Made by a program: the position numbers and the translations under genes. 64,000 bases of DNA from Prauserella flavalba (GTDB lineage: Bacteria; Actinomycetota; Actinomycetes; Mycobacteriales; Pseudonocardiaceae): the NCBI RefSeq assembly GCF_003202235.1, contig NZ_MASU01000002.1, positions 1-64,000 on the forward strand. The letters run 5' to 3'. Below are positions 52,299 to 61,756 of the stretch, in pieces (positions within the stretch are counted from its first letter, which is position 1; every line of letters begins with the position of its first letter). The notes below the pieces were generated by a model that was not told where the DNA came from, did no database searches, and saw only the letters and a program-made list of their open reading frames with translations.

Positions 52299-52414
52299 AC
52301 CCTCATCGTCGTTCGCCGGGCCTCCGCTCCGACGCCTTCCCTCCGACTTTTCGCCCGTTGGGTTCGCCCATTACGACCCCTGGCGGAGGCGCTGCGCGCC
52401 GCTAGTCTCGATTC

Positions 52415-54538
52415 ATGGTCACCACGACCCATCACCACAGCTGCACGCTCTGCGAGGCCACCTGCGGCATCACGGTGACGGTCGAGGGCGATCGGGTCAC
52501 CGGCATCAGAGGCGACGAGGCCGATCCGCTGTCCAGGGGCTACATCTGTCCCAAGGCCACCGCGCTCGCCGACGTCCACCACGACCCCGACCGGTTGCGC
52601 ACCCCGCTGGTGCGCTTCGGCGACGAGTGGGTGGAGACGAGCTGGCCCGCCGCGTTCGAGCTGGTCGCGGCGGGGCTGCGCGAGGTCCGCGAGCGCCACG
52701 GGAGGGACGCGCTCGCCGTCTACCAGGGCAATCCCAGCGCCCACAACTTCGGCCTGCTCACCTACGGCCTGCCGTTCTTCCGCGCGCTCGGCACGCGCAA
52801 CCTGTACTCGGCGACGTCGGTGGACCAGCTGCCGCACATGCTCGCCGCGCTGGAGATGTTCGGCCACCAGCTGCTGATGCCGGTGCCGGACATCGACCGC
52901 ACGGACTTGTTCGTGTGCCTCGGCGGCAACCCGGCGGTGTCCAACGGCAGCATCATGACCGCGCCGAACGTGCGGGCGCGGCTGAAGGCCGTGCGCAGGG
53001 TCGTGGTGATCGACCCGCGCCGCACCGAGACGGCAGGCCTCGCCGACGAGCACCTGTTCATCAGGCCCGGCACCGACGCGCTGCTGTTGCTCTCGCTCAT
53101 CGACGTGCTGTTCGCCGAGCACCTCGTGTGCACGGGCAGGCTCACGCCGCACCTGGTCGGCCTCGACATCCTGCGCGAGGTCGCCCGCGGCTTTCCCGCC
53201 GAACGCACCGAGCCGGTCACGGGCGTGCCCGCCGAGCGGGTGCGGGCGCTCGCCCGCGAGCTGGCGGAGACGCCGAGGGCGGTCGTGTACGGCCGGGTCG
53301 GCATCTGCACGCAGGAGTTCGGCGGGCTCGCCGCGTGGCTCGTGGTGGTGGTCAACGCGCTCACCGGGCACCTCGACGAACCGGGCGGCGCCATGTTCAC
53401 CACGCCGGCGGTGGACGCCCTTCCGCTCGCGGCGCTCACCGGGCACCGGGGCAGCTTCGGCACCTACCGCAGCCGGGTGCGCGGGCTGCCGGAGTTCGGC
53501 GGGGAGCTGCCGGTCGCCGCGCTCGCGGAGGAGATCGACACCCCGGGGGAGGGGCGGATCCGGGGGCTCATCACCTCGGCGGGCAACCCCGTGCTGTCCA
53601 CTCCGAACGGTGCGCGGCTGGAGCGGGCGCTCGACGAACTCGACTTCATGGTCTCGATCGACCCGTACCTCAACGAGACCACGCGCCACGCCGACGTGAT
53701 ACTGCCGCCCACCGTCCACTTGGAACGGTCGCACTACGAGCTGGCCCTGGCGAACTACTCGGTGCGCAACGTCGCGAAGTACTCGCCGCCGGTGTTCCGG
53801 CGAGGATCCGACCAGCGGCACGACTGGGAGATCGTGCTGGAGCTGGCAACCCGCGTGCTCGGCGGCGGTGCGCCCGCGCGGTTGCTCGGCGGGCTCGGGC
53901 CGGAGGCCGTGCTCGAACTCGGCCTGCTCGCCGGCCCGCACGGGCTGCGCAAGCTCCACAAGGGACTGTCGCTGCGCTCGCTCAAGCAGGAGCCACACGG
54001 CGTGGACCTCGGCCCGCTGGAACGCAGGCTGCCCGGAAGGCTCGCGACGCGGGGCCGGAAGGTCAACCTGGCCCCGAAGTCCTACCTGGACGACGTGCCC
54101 CGGCTGCGTGGCGTGCTGGAACGCGAGCGCCCCGCGCTGGTGCTCATCGGCAGGAGGCAGCTGCGCAGCAACAACTCGTGGCTGCACAACAGCGAACGGT
54201 TGGTGAAGGGCAAGCCGCGCTGCACCCTGCTCGTGCACCCCGACGACGCGCGCCAGCGCGGTCTCGACGACGGCGACCGCGCGCTGCTCTCGTCGGCGAG
54301 CGGGAAGATCGCGGTGCCCGTTGAGGTCACCGACGCGATCATGCCGGGCGTGGTGAGCCTGCCGCACGGCTGGGGCCACCACCGCGACGGCGTGCGCCTC
54401 GCCGTGGCGACCGCGCACGCCGGCGTCAGCGCGAACGACGTCACCGACGAGGGCTTCGTCGACGCGCTGACGGGCACCGCCGCCGTCTCCGGGGTGCCCG
54501 TGGAACTCACCCCTGAGAGGGAGTTCGACAGGTCCTGA
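52415..54538 (+). CDS. Molybdopterin oxidoreductase with one [4Fe-4S] cluster
   Basis: 707 aa. N-terminal Fe-S motif Cys10-x2-Cys13-x3-Cys17-x27-Cys45. Mo-bis-MGD domains follow: VYQGNPSAHNFG (about 109-120), VVVIDPRRTETAGLADEHLFIRPGTDALLL, RVGICTQEFGGLAAWLVVVVNALTGHLDEPGG, and the C-terminal MopB domain (LRSNNSWLHN, HPDDARQRGLDDGDRALLSS, MPGVVSLPHGWGHH). Resembles cytoplasmic formate dehydrogenase/nitrate reductase-like enzymes. No Sec codon is needed and no Tat signal is present. The metal ligand cannot be identified with confidence, and neither can the substrate. Confidence 0.88.
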   Translation: MVTTTHHHSCTLCEATCGITVTVEGDRVTGIRGDEADPLSRGYICPKATALADVHHDPDRLRTPLVRFGDEWVETSWPAAFELVAAGLREVRERHGRDALAVYQGNPSAHNFGLLTYGLPFFRALGTRNLYSATSVDQLPHMLAALEMFGHQLLMPVPDIDRTDLFVCLGGNPAVSNGSIMTAPNVRARLKAVRRVVVIDPRRTETAGLADEHLFIRPGTDALLLLSLIDVLFAEHLVCTGRLTPHLVGLDILREVARGFPAERTEPVTGVPAERVRALARELAETPRAVVYGRVGICTQEFGGLAAWLVVVVNALTGHLDEPGGAMFTTPAVDALPLAALTGHRGSFGTYRSRVRGLPEFGGELPVAALAEEIDTPGEGRIRGLITSAGNPVLSTPNGARLERALDELDFMVSIDPYLNETTRHADVILPPTVHLERSHYELALANYSVRNVAKYSPPVFRRGSDQRHDWEIVLELATRVLGGGAPARLLGGLGPEAVLELGLLAGPHGLRKLHKGLSLRSLKQEPHGVDLGPLERRLPGRLATRGRKVNLAPKSYLDDVPRLRGVLERERPALVLIGRRQLRSNNSWLHNSERLVKGKPRCTLLVHPDDARQRGLDDGDRALLSSASGKIAVPVEVTDAIMPGVVSLPHGWGHHRDGVRLAVATAHAGVSANDVTDEGFVDALTGTAAVSGVPVELTPEREFDRS

Positions 54539-54579
54539 GCGGGAACCGCAGGACGGCGCGGGCGACGACGCTGATCGGC

Positions 54580-55464
54580 ATGACCAAAGCACGGCACGTC
54601 CTCTGCTACGTCGCGATCGCCGGCGTCCTCCCGTACCTCCTGCTCAAGATCGTCTGGGTCGCCGGGGGCACGCTCGGCGCCACCGACCCCACGTTCCTCA
54701 GGGAACCTGCCATGATCGCCGGCAACGCCTTCACCGCGTTCATGGACCTGGTCGCGATCCTCGTGGTGCTCGCGTTCACCTACGACTGGGGGCAGCGCCT
54801 GCCCGCGTGGCTCGTGCTGTTCCCGATCTGGGTCGGCACCGGGTTCCTCGCGCCCATCGCGCTGTCGAGTCCTGTGATCGGCCTGAACCTGGCGATGGAG
54901 CCAGGTGACGGCGCCCAGCTGGCGACCTGGGTGACGCCCGTAGTCTACGGCAGCTTCGCCTGGCAGGGCTTCACGCTGCTCGCCGCGTTCGTGCTGTACG
55001 CGCGGACCCGCTGGCCGCACGTGTTCGCCGGCACCGCCCCGCGTGGACCGGTCGGCGTCGGGACGGGTGCCGGAGCGGTGCTCGCCCTCGGCACGGGGCT
55101 CGCCCACGTGTGGTGGGCGATCGTGCCCGAGGAGGGCGTCAACGTCGCCTCGCGGTTCCTGGACGGCGTGCACGGCGTGCTTGCGCTCGCCGCCGCCGGG
55201 GCGGTGCTGACGCTCGCCGGCAGGCGGCTGCGGGGCAGGCTCGTGCTGGCCTGGACCGGCTCGGGCGTGATGTTCGCGTGGGGGTTCTGGGCGGTGTTCA
55301 CGGCGGTCGCGATGGCAGGCGACACGGACCCCGTGCACCTCGTGCTCGCGTGCGTCCAGGCGCTCGGCGGTGTCCTGCTCGCGCTCGGCCTCCCGGGTAC
55401 CGCGCGGAGCGTAGCGCGGGAACGCGCTTTTCAGCCGACGCGCGAGGCCGCCGCTCAGGGGTAG
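54580..55464 (+). CDS. Hypothetical polytopic membrane protein
   Basis: 294 aa with about eight membrane helices. Not recognised; no transporter or enzyme signature. His and Trp in the helix LGTGLAHVWWAIV could be functional. It starts 41 nt after the oxidoreductase stop and precedes a two-component pair by 9 nt, so it may be a sensor partner or target of that system (inference). Confidence 0.72.
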   Translation: MTKARHVLCYVAIAGVLPYLLLKIVWVAGGTLGATDPTFLREPAMIAGNAFTAFMDLVAILVVLAFTYDWGQRLPAWLVLFPIWVGTGFLAPIALSSPVIGLNLAMEPGDGAQLATWVTPVVYGSFAWQGFTLLAAFVLYARTRWPHVFAGTAPRGPVGVGTGAGAVLALGTGLAHVWWAIVPEEGVNVASRFLDGVHGVLALAAAGAVLTLAGRRLRGRLVLAWTGSGVMFAWGFWAVFTAVAMAGDTDPVHLVLACVQALGGVLLALGLPGTARSVARERAFQPTREAAAQG

Positions 55465-55473
55465 CTTCAACGC

Positions 55474-56583
55474 GTGTTCCCGCCCAGGAAGCTCCTCACC
55501 GACGTGATCGGCCCGCTGGCCCTCACCGCCTTCGTCCTGGGCATCACCACCGTCGCCGCCACGCGGCAGCCGCAGGCCCAGCACCTCGACGTGCTGGGCT
55601 ACGGCCTGTTGTGCGGTGCCGGGCTGCCCTTGCTGGCCCGCAAACGCTTGCCCGTGTCGGTGTTCGCGGTGTCGATCGCGTGCGCGCTGGCCTACTACTG
55701 GAGCGGCTACCCCGGCGGGCCGGCGATCCTGCTGCCCGCGCTGGCCCTCTACACGGTGGCACTGGTGCGGGGTCCGCTCGTCGCGAGCATCGCCGGCGGG
55801 GCGCTGGTGTTGGCGGGGTACGTGATCTTCGTGGCCGCCGGGCTCGGCTGGCTGCCCGACGCGAGGGCCGCGGGCCTCGTCGCGGGCGTCGCCGCCGTGA
55901 TCGGCATCGGCACGGCGGTGCGCAACCGCGGCGCGGTGCTCGCGGCCGCGAGGGAGCAGGAGGCCGAGCGCCGCGAACGGCTCGCCGAGCAGGAGCGCCT
56001 GCGCATCGCCCGCGAGGTGCACGACGTGGTGGCCCACAGCCTCGCCATGATCAACGTCCAGGCCGGGGTCGCGGCGCACGTCGCCGACCGCAAACCGGAG
56101 CAGGCCAAGGAAGCACTGCGCAACATCAAGGAGGCCAGCGCGTCGGCGCTCACCGACCTGCGGGCCACGCTCGCCGTGCTGCGCACCGGGGAGAACCGGG
56201 CACCCGCGCCGAGCCTTCGGCAGCTCGACGAGCTGCTCGACCACGCGAGGACCGCCGGGCTCGTGGTGCGCCTGCGCGGCCACGCCGGGGAGCTGCCGGC
56301 GCCCGTGGACGCCGCGGCGTACCGGATCCTGCAGGAGTCGCTCACCAACGTGGTGCGCCACGCCAACCAGGCCAGGCTCGTCGAGGTGCGGCTGTCGCGG
56401 GCGAACGGCAGCCTGAGGCTGAGCGTGCGCGACGACGGCTCGGGCGCGGCGGCGCCGAAGATCGGCAACGGCCTGCGCGGCATGCGGGAGCGGGCCGAGG
56501 CGCTGGGCGGCACCGCCGACGCGGGCCCGGTCGTCGGCGGTTTCGAGGTCAGGGCCGTGATACCGATCGAGGAGCGGACATGA
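55474..56583 (+). CDS. NarL-family sensor histidine kinase
   Basis: 369 aa. Four to five N-terminal membrane helices (about 8-145). HisKA_3 phosphoacceptor His183 in IAREVHDVVAHSLAMINVQAG. ATPase motifs YRILQESLTNVVRHA (N-box), VRDDGSG and GNGLRGMRERAEALGG (G-box). GTG start 9 nt after the membrane protein gene. Pairs with the overlapping response regulator. Confidence 0.93.
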   Translation: MFPPRKLLTDVIGPLALTAFVLGITTVAATRQPQAQHLDVLGYGLLCGAGLPLLARKRLPVSVFAVSIACALAYYWSGYPGGPAILLPALALYTVALVRGPLVASIAGGALVLAGYVIFVAAGLGWLPDARAAGLVAGVAAVIGIGTAVRNRGAVLAAAREQEAERRERLAEQERLRIAREVHDVVAHSLAMINVQAGVAAHVADRKPEQAKEALRNIKEASASALTDLRATLAVLRTGENRAPAPSLRQLDELLDHARTAGLVVRLRGHAGELPAPVDAAAYRILQESLTNVVRHANQARLVEVRLSRANGSLRLSVRDDGSGAAAPKIGNGLRGMRERAEALGGTADAGPVVGGFEVRAVIPIEERT

Positions 56584-57248
56584 CGATCAGGGTGGTGCTC
56601 GCCGACGACCAGGCGCTCGTGCGCGCCGGTTTCCGCGTGCTGCTCGACACCGAGGACGGCTTCGAGGTGTGCGGCGAGGCCTCCGACGGCGAGGAGGCCG
56701 TCGCGCTCGCGCGCGAGCACAAGCCCGATGTCGTGGTGATGGACGTGCGGATGCCCGGCGTCGACGGGCTGGAGGCGACGAGGCGGATCGCGGAGGAACC
56801 CGAGCTCGCCGGGGTGAAGGTGCTGGTGCTGACCACGTTCGACGTCGACTCCTACGTCTACGACGCGCTGCGCGGCGGCGCGAGCGGGTTCCTGCTGAAG
56901 GACACCGACCCGGTGGAGCTGCTGCGAGCGCTGCGCGTGGTGGCCGCGGGCGAGGCACTGCTGGCGCCCACCGTCACGCGCAGGCTCATCTCGGAGTTCG
57001 TCGGCAGGCCGGAGAACCGCCGGATCGACCCCGGCGCCATCCAGGAGATCACCGACCGCGAGCGCGAGGTGCTCGCGCTCGTCGCGGGCGGGCTGACCAA
57101 CGACGAGATCGCCGGCGAGCTGTTCATCTCCACGGCCACCGCGCGCACGCACGTCAGCCGCATCATGACCAAGCTCGCCGCGAGGGACCGCGCGCAGCTG
57201 GTGGTGCTGGCCTACGAGTCGGGTCTGGTCAAACCAGGCGCCGCGTAG
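56580..57248 (+). CDS. NarL/LuxR-family response regulator
   Basis: 222 aa. Receiver domain with Asp9-Asp10, phosphorylation site Asp55 in VVVMDVRMPG and Lys in FLLKDTDP. LuxR-type HTH at about 155-212 (LTDREREVLALVAGGLTNDEIAGELFISTATARTHVSRIM, quoted in pieces: TNDEIAGELF, TARTHVSRIM). ATGA overlap with the kinase. Confidence 0.93.
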   Translation: MTIRVVLADDQALVRAGFRVLLDTEDGFEVCGEASDGEEAVALAREHKPDVVVMDVRMPGVDGLEATRRIAEEPELAGVKVLVLTTFDVDSYVYDALRGGASGFLLKDTDPVELLRALRVVAAGEALLAPTVTRRLISEFVGRPENRRIDPGAIQEITDREREVLALVAGGLTNDEIAGELFISTATARTHVSRIMTKLAARDRAQLVVLAYESGLVKPGAA

Positions 57249-57294
57249 CCTTCACCGCGGCGGGCGGCAGGCCGGGGGCGTCAAGCCGAGGGGG

Positions 57295-57390
57295 TCAGTC
57301 AGCCGAGCGGCGGGATCGCATGACCTCGCGTGTCACCCTGACCAGGAAAACCGCGGCGAGCACGGCGACGAGGGAAATCTGCAGCCACAT
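57295..57390 (-). CDS. Small single-span membrane protein, 31 aa
   Basis: ATG at 57390 with AGGAGG at 57395-57400, a 4-nt spacer. The peptide begins MWLQISLVAVLAAVFLV and ends in a basic tail (MRSRRSAD), a membrane helix with a positively charged inside end. It ends at TGA 57295-57297. Codon third positions are GC-rich. It lies between the response regulator and the SHOCT gene and has no recognised family. Real translation is likely given the ribosome binding site, function unknown. Confidence 0.5.
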   Translation of the reverse strand: MWLQISLVAVLAAVFLVRVTREVMRSRRSAD

Positions 57391-57446
57391 CACGCCTCCT
57401 CTCTCCGGGGCCCGATGCTCCGCTCGGAGGGCGTGTGACCGTGGGA

Positions 57447-57473
57447 TGAGGTTGGCCGTGTTGGCCAACCTCA
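57447..57473 (-). terminator. Hairpin after the SHOCT protein gene
   Basis: TGAGGTTGGCC and GGCCAACCTCA (11-bp perfect arms, loop GTGTT), 20 nt beyond the TGA of the gene ending at 57494. Confidence 0.6.
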
Positions 57474-57493
57474 CCCGTTCGGCGGTATGAAGC

Positions 57494-58741
57494 TCAGTCG
57501 CCCGTGTAGCTGGGCGGCGCGTGGTTGATCTGCTCGTCCAGCAGGTCGGTGAACACCGGCTCCAGCTGGTCGCGGTTGGGGCCGGTCACGTCGATGATCA
57601 CCACGCGCTTGTAGAGCACGTACACCGCGCGGAAGACGCTGTCGGAGCTGGCGTTGCCCGCCCCGAACACGGGGACGCCCTGCATGGACAGCTCCGGGAC
57701 CTCCGGGATGCCGCCTTCCTGCTGGATGACGCCGTACTCCTCGGCGGCCGACACGGCGGCGTCCTCGTTGGACACCTCGATCGCGTAGATGCCGATCGTG
57801 GCGTCGCCGTCGCGGGTGGTTTTGAGCAGGCCGTCGGTCATCCCGGCGTCCTCGAGCGCCTGGACCATCGACTCCGGCAGCATCTGGTTGGTCCTCAGCT
57901 GCTCCAGGTTGAACGGCCCGCCGCCGTTGCGCTCCTGGCCGGGCGGGTCGATGATCGCCGACTCGTTGTCGGCGGGCACGGCCTTCGCCGGGGGCGGTTC
58001 CGGCAGTGCCGAGCTGGTGGGCTGCTGCGGGGCCTGCGACTGCGAGGTGGCAGGCGGGTCGGTCTGTGCCTGCGGGTTGTCGTCACCGCCGTTGATGAAC
58101 AGCGCCCACACGGCGAAGCCGATACCCGCGAGCAGGACCACGCCGAGCACGGAGAACAGCACCTTGCGGCCTGCGCCCGACTTGGACTCGGACTCGAACG
58201 ACTCGGGGCCCTGGCTCACACCCCACTCGGAGCTGCCCTGCGGCGCGATCGGCGGGAAGTCGCCACCGCCCCACGGCGGCGTGGCGTCCTCCTGCGGCGC
58301 GTTCCACGGCTGCTGTTGCTGCTGGTACTGCTGCTGCTGAGGACCCGCGAACCCGCCGGGAGGGGAGGCGGGCTGCTGGTACTGCTGCTGCGGCTGGGGG
58401 AAGCCCGCCGGGGGCGAGGCCTGCGGCCGGGGCTGCTGCGACTGCCAGCCGGGCACCACCTGGGTGCGCTCGCCACCGGCATCGGAGGGGGAGACGGCCT
58501 GAGTGGCTTCCGGCTGCTGGGGCTGTTGCGGCTGCTGCTGTGGGGTGCCCTGCGGAGGCGAGAGCGGCTCGATGATCTGGGTCGAGTCGGCGTTGCCGCC
58601 CTGCTCGCCCTGCGGCTGCTGTTCCGTCGAGGTCACCGCCGACGACAGGATCTGGTCCCGGCGGGTTCTGTACTCGTCCGCGGACAGGCTGCCGGACGCG
58701 AGACTCTCGTCCAGCTTGCGTAGCTCTTCCTGCCAGGTCAC
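57494..58741 (-). CDS. SHOCT-domain, Pro/Gln-rich membrane protein
   Basis: 415 aa. A short SHOCT-like N-terminus (LRKLDESLASGSLSADEYRTRR, about 7-28). A low-complexity Gln/Pro/Gly-rich cytoplasmic region occupies about 40-190. One membrane helix at about 197-218 (VLFSVLGVVLLAGIGFAVWALF) precedes a Pro-rich linker and an extracellular domain of about 150 residues (TIGIYAIEVSNEDAA, VFRAVYVLYKRVVIIDVTG). No enzyme motif. GTG start; its neighbour upstream is the AlgX-like gene in a different unit (189-nt gap). Confidence 0.75.
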   Translation of the reverse strand: MTWQEELRKLDESLASGSLSADEYRTRRDQILSSAVTSTEQQPQGEQGGNADSTQIIEPLSPPQGTPQQQPQQPQQPEATQAVSPSDAGGERTQVVPGWQSQQPRPQASPPAGFPQPQQQYQQPASPPGGFAGPQQQQYQQQQQPWNAPQEDATPPWGGGDFPPIAPQGSSEWGVSQGPESFESESKSGAGRKVLFSVLGVVLLAGIGFAVWALFINGGDDNPQAQTDPPATSQSQAPQQPTSSALPEPPPAKAVPADNESAIIDPPGQERNGGGPFNLEQLRTNQMLPESMVQALEDAGMTDGLLKTTRDGDATIGIYAIEVSNEDAAVSAAEEYGVIQQEGGIPEVPELSMQGVPVFGAGNASSDSVFRAVYVLYKRVVIIDVTGPNRDQLEPVFTDLLDEQINHAPPSYTGD

Positions 58742-58930
58742 CCCCGGCCCCCCTTCGGGACAGTTCTGTGCATGCTCGCGTCAGCTCAGCGAACATCGAC
58801 GATGAAAACCGAGGACATTGTGCACCTCGTGTCAGGGGCGCACTGTGGCGACCACCCAGACGTAACCTACTGTGCCGTCGGGTCCGGCACCGCCCGCAAC
58901 AGGACCCCGATCATGGCTGTCACCTGGTTG

Positions 58931-60232
58931 TTATCTGGGATTGGCCGCGAGCGCGGTGCCGAGCCGGTCGATCGCGTCGTCGTGCAGCAGGGCGCTCGCC
59001 CCGCCGGTGACGATCCGCTCCACGAACTCGACCACCACCACGTCGCGGTCGGCGAGCAGCTCGGCGATCTGGTCGACCGACGACTCCGCGACCGTCTCGG
59101 CATGCACGACGGAGAGGTCGCGGACGGCGGCCGTGAGGAACGGCGTGGCGAACTGGGTGTAGGAGTCGGCGATCACGCCGACCTTGTCCTCGATCGTGCC
59201 CTCGACGGGCTCGCCGCGCTGTTCCACCTGGAGCTGCATCTTGAAGTCGCTTGCGAGGTAGCGGGTGCGGTCCTCGCCGCCGTCCGGCGCGAGGGTGTAG
59301 CGCGTGAGGTCGCGCTGCTCCTGCCTGCCGAGCATCCGGGGCAGGTCGGCGGGCCACGCCTGCCTGCCGTCCGGCGCCACCTGCCACGTCGCCGTGCTGC
59401 CGGGCGTGATCCGCTCGGCCAGCGCGTACGTCATGGTGAGCCCGCCGGCGAAGTTCCAGTGGCTGTCGATGGCGTCGTACAGCGGCTCGCCGGTCTGCCG
59501 CTCGGTGTCGCGCAGGGCGGGCCGCAGGTCGATGGCGCCGGCCTCGGTGGGGACGCGGCGCCAGAACTCGGCCGCCCGCTGCTGCGAGCACTCCTTCCCG
59601 ACGTAGCTCTCCGGCAGGTGCTGCGGCATCACCGTCGTCTTGTCCGGAGCGACCACCAGCTCGAACTCGCGGCCTGACGCCTCGACGGCCTCGCGCAGCT
59701 TGTTCAGCTGCGTCACCACGCCGCTCACGTCGCGCACCGGATAGCACCTGGCCTTGACGTCCTCGCCGAGGTAGAGCCAGTTGTCGCTGCCGGCGATCAC
59801 CTCGGGGAACAGGTCGGGCGGCGTCTCCTGTCGCTCGCTGCCCGGCGAGACGCCCACCGTGTCGCGCGCGCCACCGCCCACGTCGGGCGGATCGCGGAAC
59901 ACCCCGGTGCTGATACCGCTCGCCGCGTCGATGCCCGCCTCGCGCAGCGGCAGGTGGTCGGTCGCCCACGCGGAAAGGCCGGTGAAGAAGCCCCAGCCGT
60001 CCGCGATGCTCGGGAACTCGGCCAGCGCCCTGTTCTCGAACGCCTGCGGCCGAACCCCGAGCACGAACGCGAGCGCCGGGGCGAGGAAGAACACGACCGC
60101 GCAGGTCAGAGCGGTGCGCTGGCGAGGGCTGTGCCGGGGCCGGTAGAGGTTGTGCTCGTTCGGCAGCCACGATTCCGGCGTGGGTGGAAGGCCCCCGCCC
60201 ACGGGCGGGTGCGATCGGGGGCCTGCGGACAC
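58931..60232 (-). CDS. AlgX/AlgJ-like SGNH hydrolase-fold protein
   Basis: 433 aa. One N-terminal membrane helix at about 43-62, with the catalytic region outside. Motifs of polysaccharide O-acetylation proteins: NRALAEFPSI, NWLYLGEDV, LVVAPDKTTVMP (about 192-203), DSHWNFAGGLTMTYALAERI (catalytic Asp-x-His around 262) and VGVIADSYTQFATPFL. A membrane O-acyltransferase partner is not within the window. Likely helps acetylate a surface glycan. GTG start; upstream lies the divergent methyltransferase gene. Confidence 0.78.
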   Translation of the reverse strand: MSAGPRSHPPVGGGLPPTPESWLPNEHNLYRPRHSPRQRTALTCAVVFFLAPALAFVLGVRPQAFENRALAEFPSIADGWGFFTGLSAWATDHLPLREAGIDAASGISTGVFRDPPDVGGGARDTVGVSPGSERQETPPDLFPEVIAGSDNWLYLGEDVKARCYPVRDVSGVVTQLNKLREAVEASGREFELVVAPDKTTVMPQHLPESYVGKECSQQRAAEFWRRVPTEAGAIDLRPALRDTERQTGEPLYDAIDSHWNFAGGLTMTYALAERITPGSTATWQVAPDGRQAWPADLPRMLGRQEQRDLTRYTLAPDGGEDRTRYLASDFKMQLQVEQRGEPVEGTIEDKVGVIADSYTQFATPFLTAAVRDLSVVHAETVAESSVDQIAELLADRDVVVVEFVERIVTGGASALLHDDAIDRLGTALAANPR

Positions 60233-60301
60233 GCGCCGTATCGTATCGCCGGGCCGGGTGAACTGGGGGCCGGTTCGGGTCGATCAGTGGAGGGACGCGT
60301 G

Positions 60302-61714
60302 ATGCACGGCGTCGACTACGAGCAGCGGCTGGCCGCGGAACGGGAGACGTTCGCGCAGCAGGTCGACCTGCACGGGAGCCTGCCGGAGTCCGCGCACCGC
60401 TGGTCGGCGAGGCACATGCTGCCGAAGCTGAACGCGCTCGGCGTTCCCACCATCGACCACCTCATCACCGGCGAGATCGCGAGCAGGGCCGCCGGGCTCG
60501 ACCGCGACGCGGTGGTGCTCTCGCTCGGCAGCGGCAACGGCGATCAGGAGCTGGGCTGGCTGCGGACGCTCGCCGACGAGGGCGTGCACAACGTGCGCGT
60601 ACGCCTGCTGGAGATCAACACCGACATGCAGGAGCGCGCAGCGAAGGCCGCCGAGTCGCTCGGGCTCGCCGACCGCGTCGAGCCCGTGGTCGCCGACTTC
60701 AACACGTGGGTCGCCGACGCCAGGCACGACGTGGTGGTGGGCTACCAGGTGCTGCACCACGTGCTGGACCTCGAACACCTCTACGGCCAGCTCCGCGACA
60801 GCCTCACGCGCGACGGCGTGCTCGTGGTGCACGACATGATCGGCCGCAACGGGCATCGCCGCTGGCCGGAGGCGCTGGAGGTGATCGAGCGGATCTGGGC
60901 CACGCTGCCGGCCGAGCTGCGCCGCAACGCGATCACCGGCGCCGTCGACGAGGTCTACGACGACGTGGACTGCGCGGTTGACGGCTTCGAGGGCATCCGC
61001 GCGCAGGACGTGCTGCCGGTGCTCCTGCGCTACCTGCACCCGAGCTTCTTCCTCGCGCTCGGCAACATCATCGACCCGTTCATCGACCGCATCTACGGGC
61101 ACAACTTCGACATGGCCGACCCGGCACATCAGGCCCTCATCGACCGGCTCGGCACGCTCGACGACACCCTGATCGACCTCGGCATCGTCACCCCGACGCG
61201 GCTCACCGCCCTGTTCCATCCCACGCCGCGGCCGCTGCGCGTGCACGGCGAGCGCACCCCGGCGCGGTCGGTCCGCAACACCGAGGTGCTCGACCCGGCG
61301 GGCCGCGTCTCGTTCGACCCCAGGGGCAGCGACCCCGGCGGCCTCGTGCGCGGAGCCGGAGTCGCGGCGGGCCGGATGAACGGCGTCTTCCACGACGCGT
61401 GGGCGGGCCGCACCGTACGCTTCCCGGTGCTGACCACGGCCGACGTCGCGAGCATCGAACTGCGTACGTACGTGCCGGAGTGGATGCCGGACACCGGCGA
61501 GGTCACCGTGAGCCTCGACGGCACGCCGGTCGGTTCGATCGAGGTCGGGCCCGAGCTGACCGAGCGGAGTCTGCCCATCCGCGTGCCCGCGCATCGCACC
61601 GCCGAGCTGACCCTGAGCGCCGACTGGGCGGTCAACCCCAACCGTCACGGGCTCGGCGACGACCGGCGCAATCTGGCCTATGTGCTGGTCGGCATCACAT
61701 TGCGGGAAATCTGA
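60302..61714 (+). CDS. SAM-dependent methyltransferase with C-terminal beta domain
   Basis: 470 aa. SAM-binding motif VVLSLGSGNGDQELGWL at about 66-82, acidic LLEINTD, VVADFNTW, and post motif VVGYQVLHHVLDLEHLYGQL. A helical region (LPVLLRYLHPSFFLALGNIIDPFIDRIYG) precedes a beta-rich C-terminal about 120 residues (SIELRTYVPEWMPDTGEVTVSLDG) that resembles carbohydrate-linked domains. GGAGGG precedes the ATG at 60302 (a GTG codon sits immediately before it). Probably modifies a glycan or lipid precursor; substrate unknown. Confidence 0.82.
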   Translation: MHGVDYEQRLAAERETFAQQVDLHGSLPESAHRWSARHMLPKLNALGVPTIDHLITGEIASRAAGLDRDAVVLSLGSGNGDQELGWLRTLADEGVHNVRVRLLEINTDMQERAAKAAESLGLADRVEPVVADFNTWVADARHDVVVGYQVLHHVLDLEHLYGQLRDSLTRDGVLVVHDMIGRNGHRRWPEALEVIERIWATLPAELRRNAITGAVDEVYDDVDCAVDGFEGIRAQDVLPVLLRYLHPSFFLALGNIIDPFIDRIYGHNFDMADPAHQALIDRLGTLDDTLIDLGIVTPTRLTALFHPTPRPLRVHGERTPARSVRNTEVLDPAGRVSFDPRGSDPGGLVRGAGVAAGRMNGVFHDAWAGRTVRFPVLTTADVASIELRTYVPEWMPDTGEVTVSLDGTPVGSIEVGPELTERSLPIRVPAHRTAELTLSADWAVNPNRHGLGDDRRNLAYVLVGITLREI

Positions 61715-61756
61715 ACCTGTCACCGGGGACAGTGTGTGAACCGCTAATCTCCCCGC

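Noticed and set aside
52415-54538. Selenocysteine-containing formate dehydrogenase
   Set aside because: No in-frame TGA is present and the frame is continuous; Sec is not needed.
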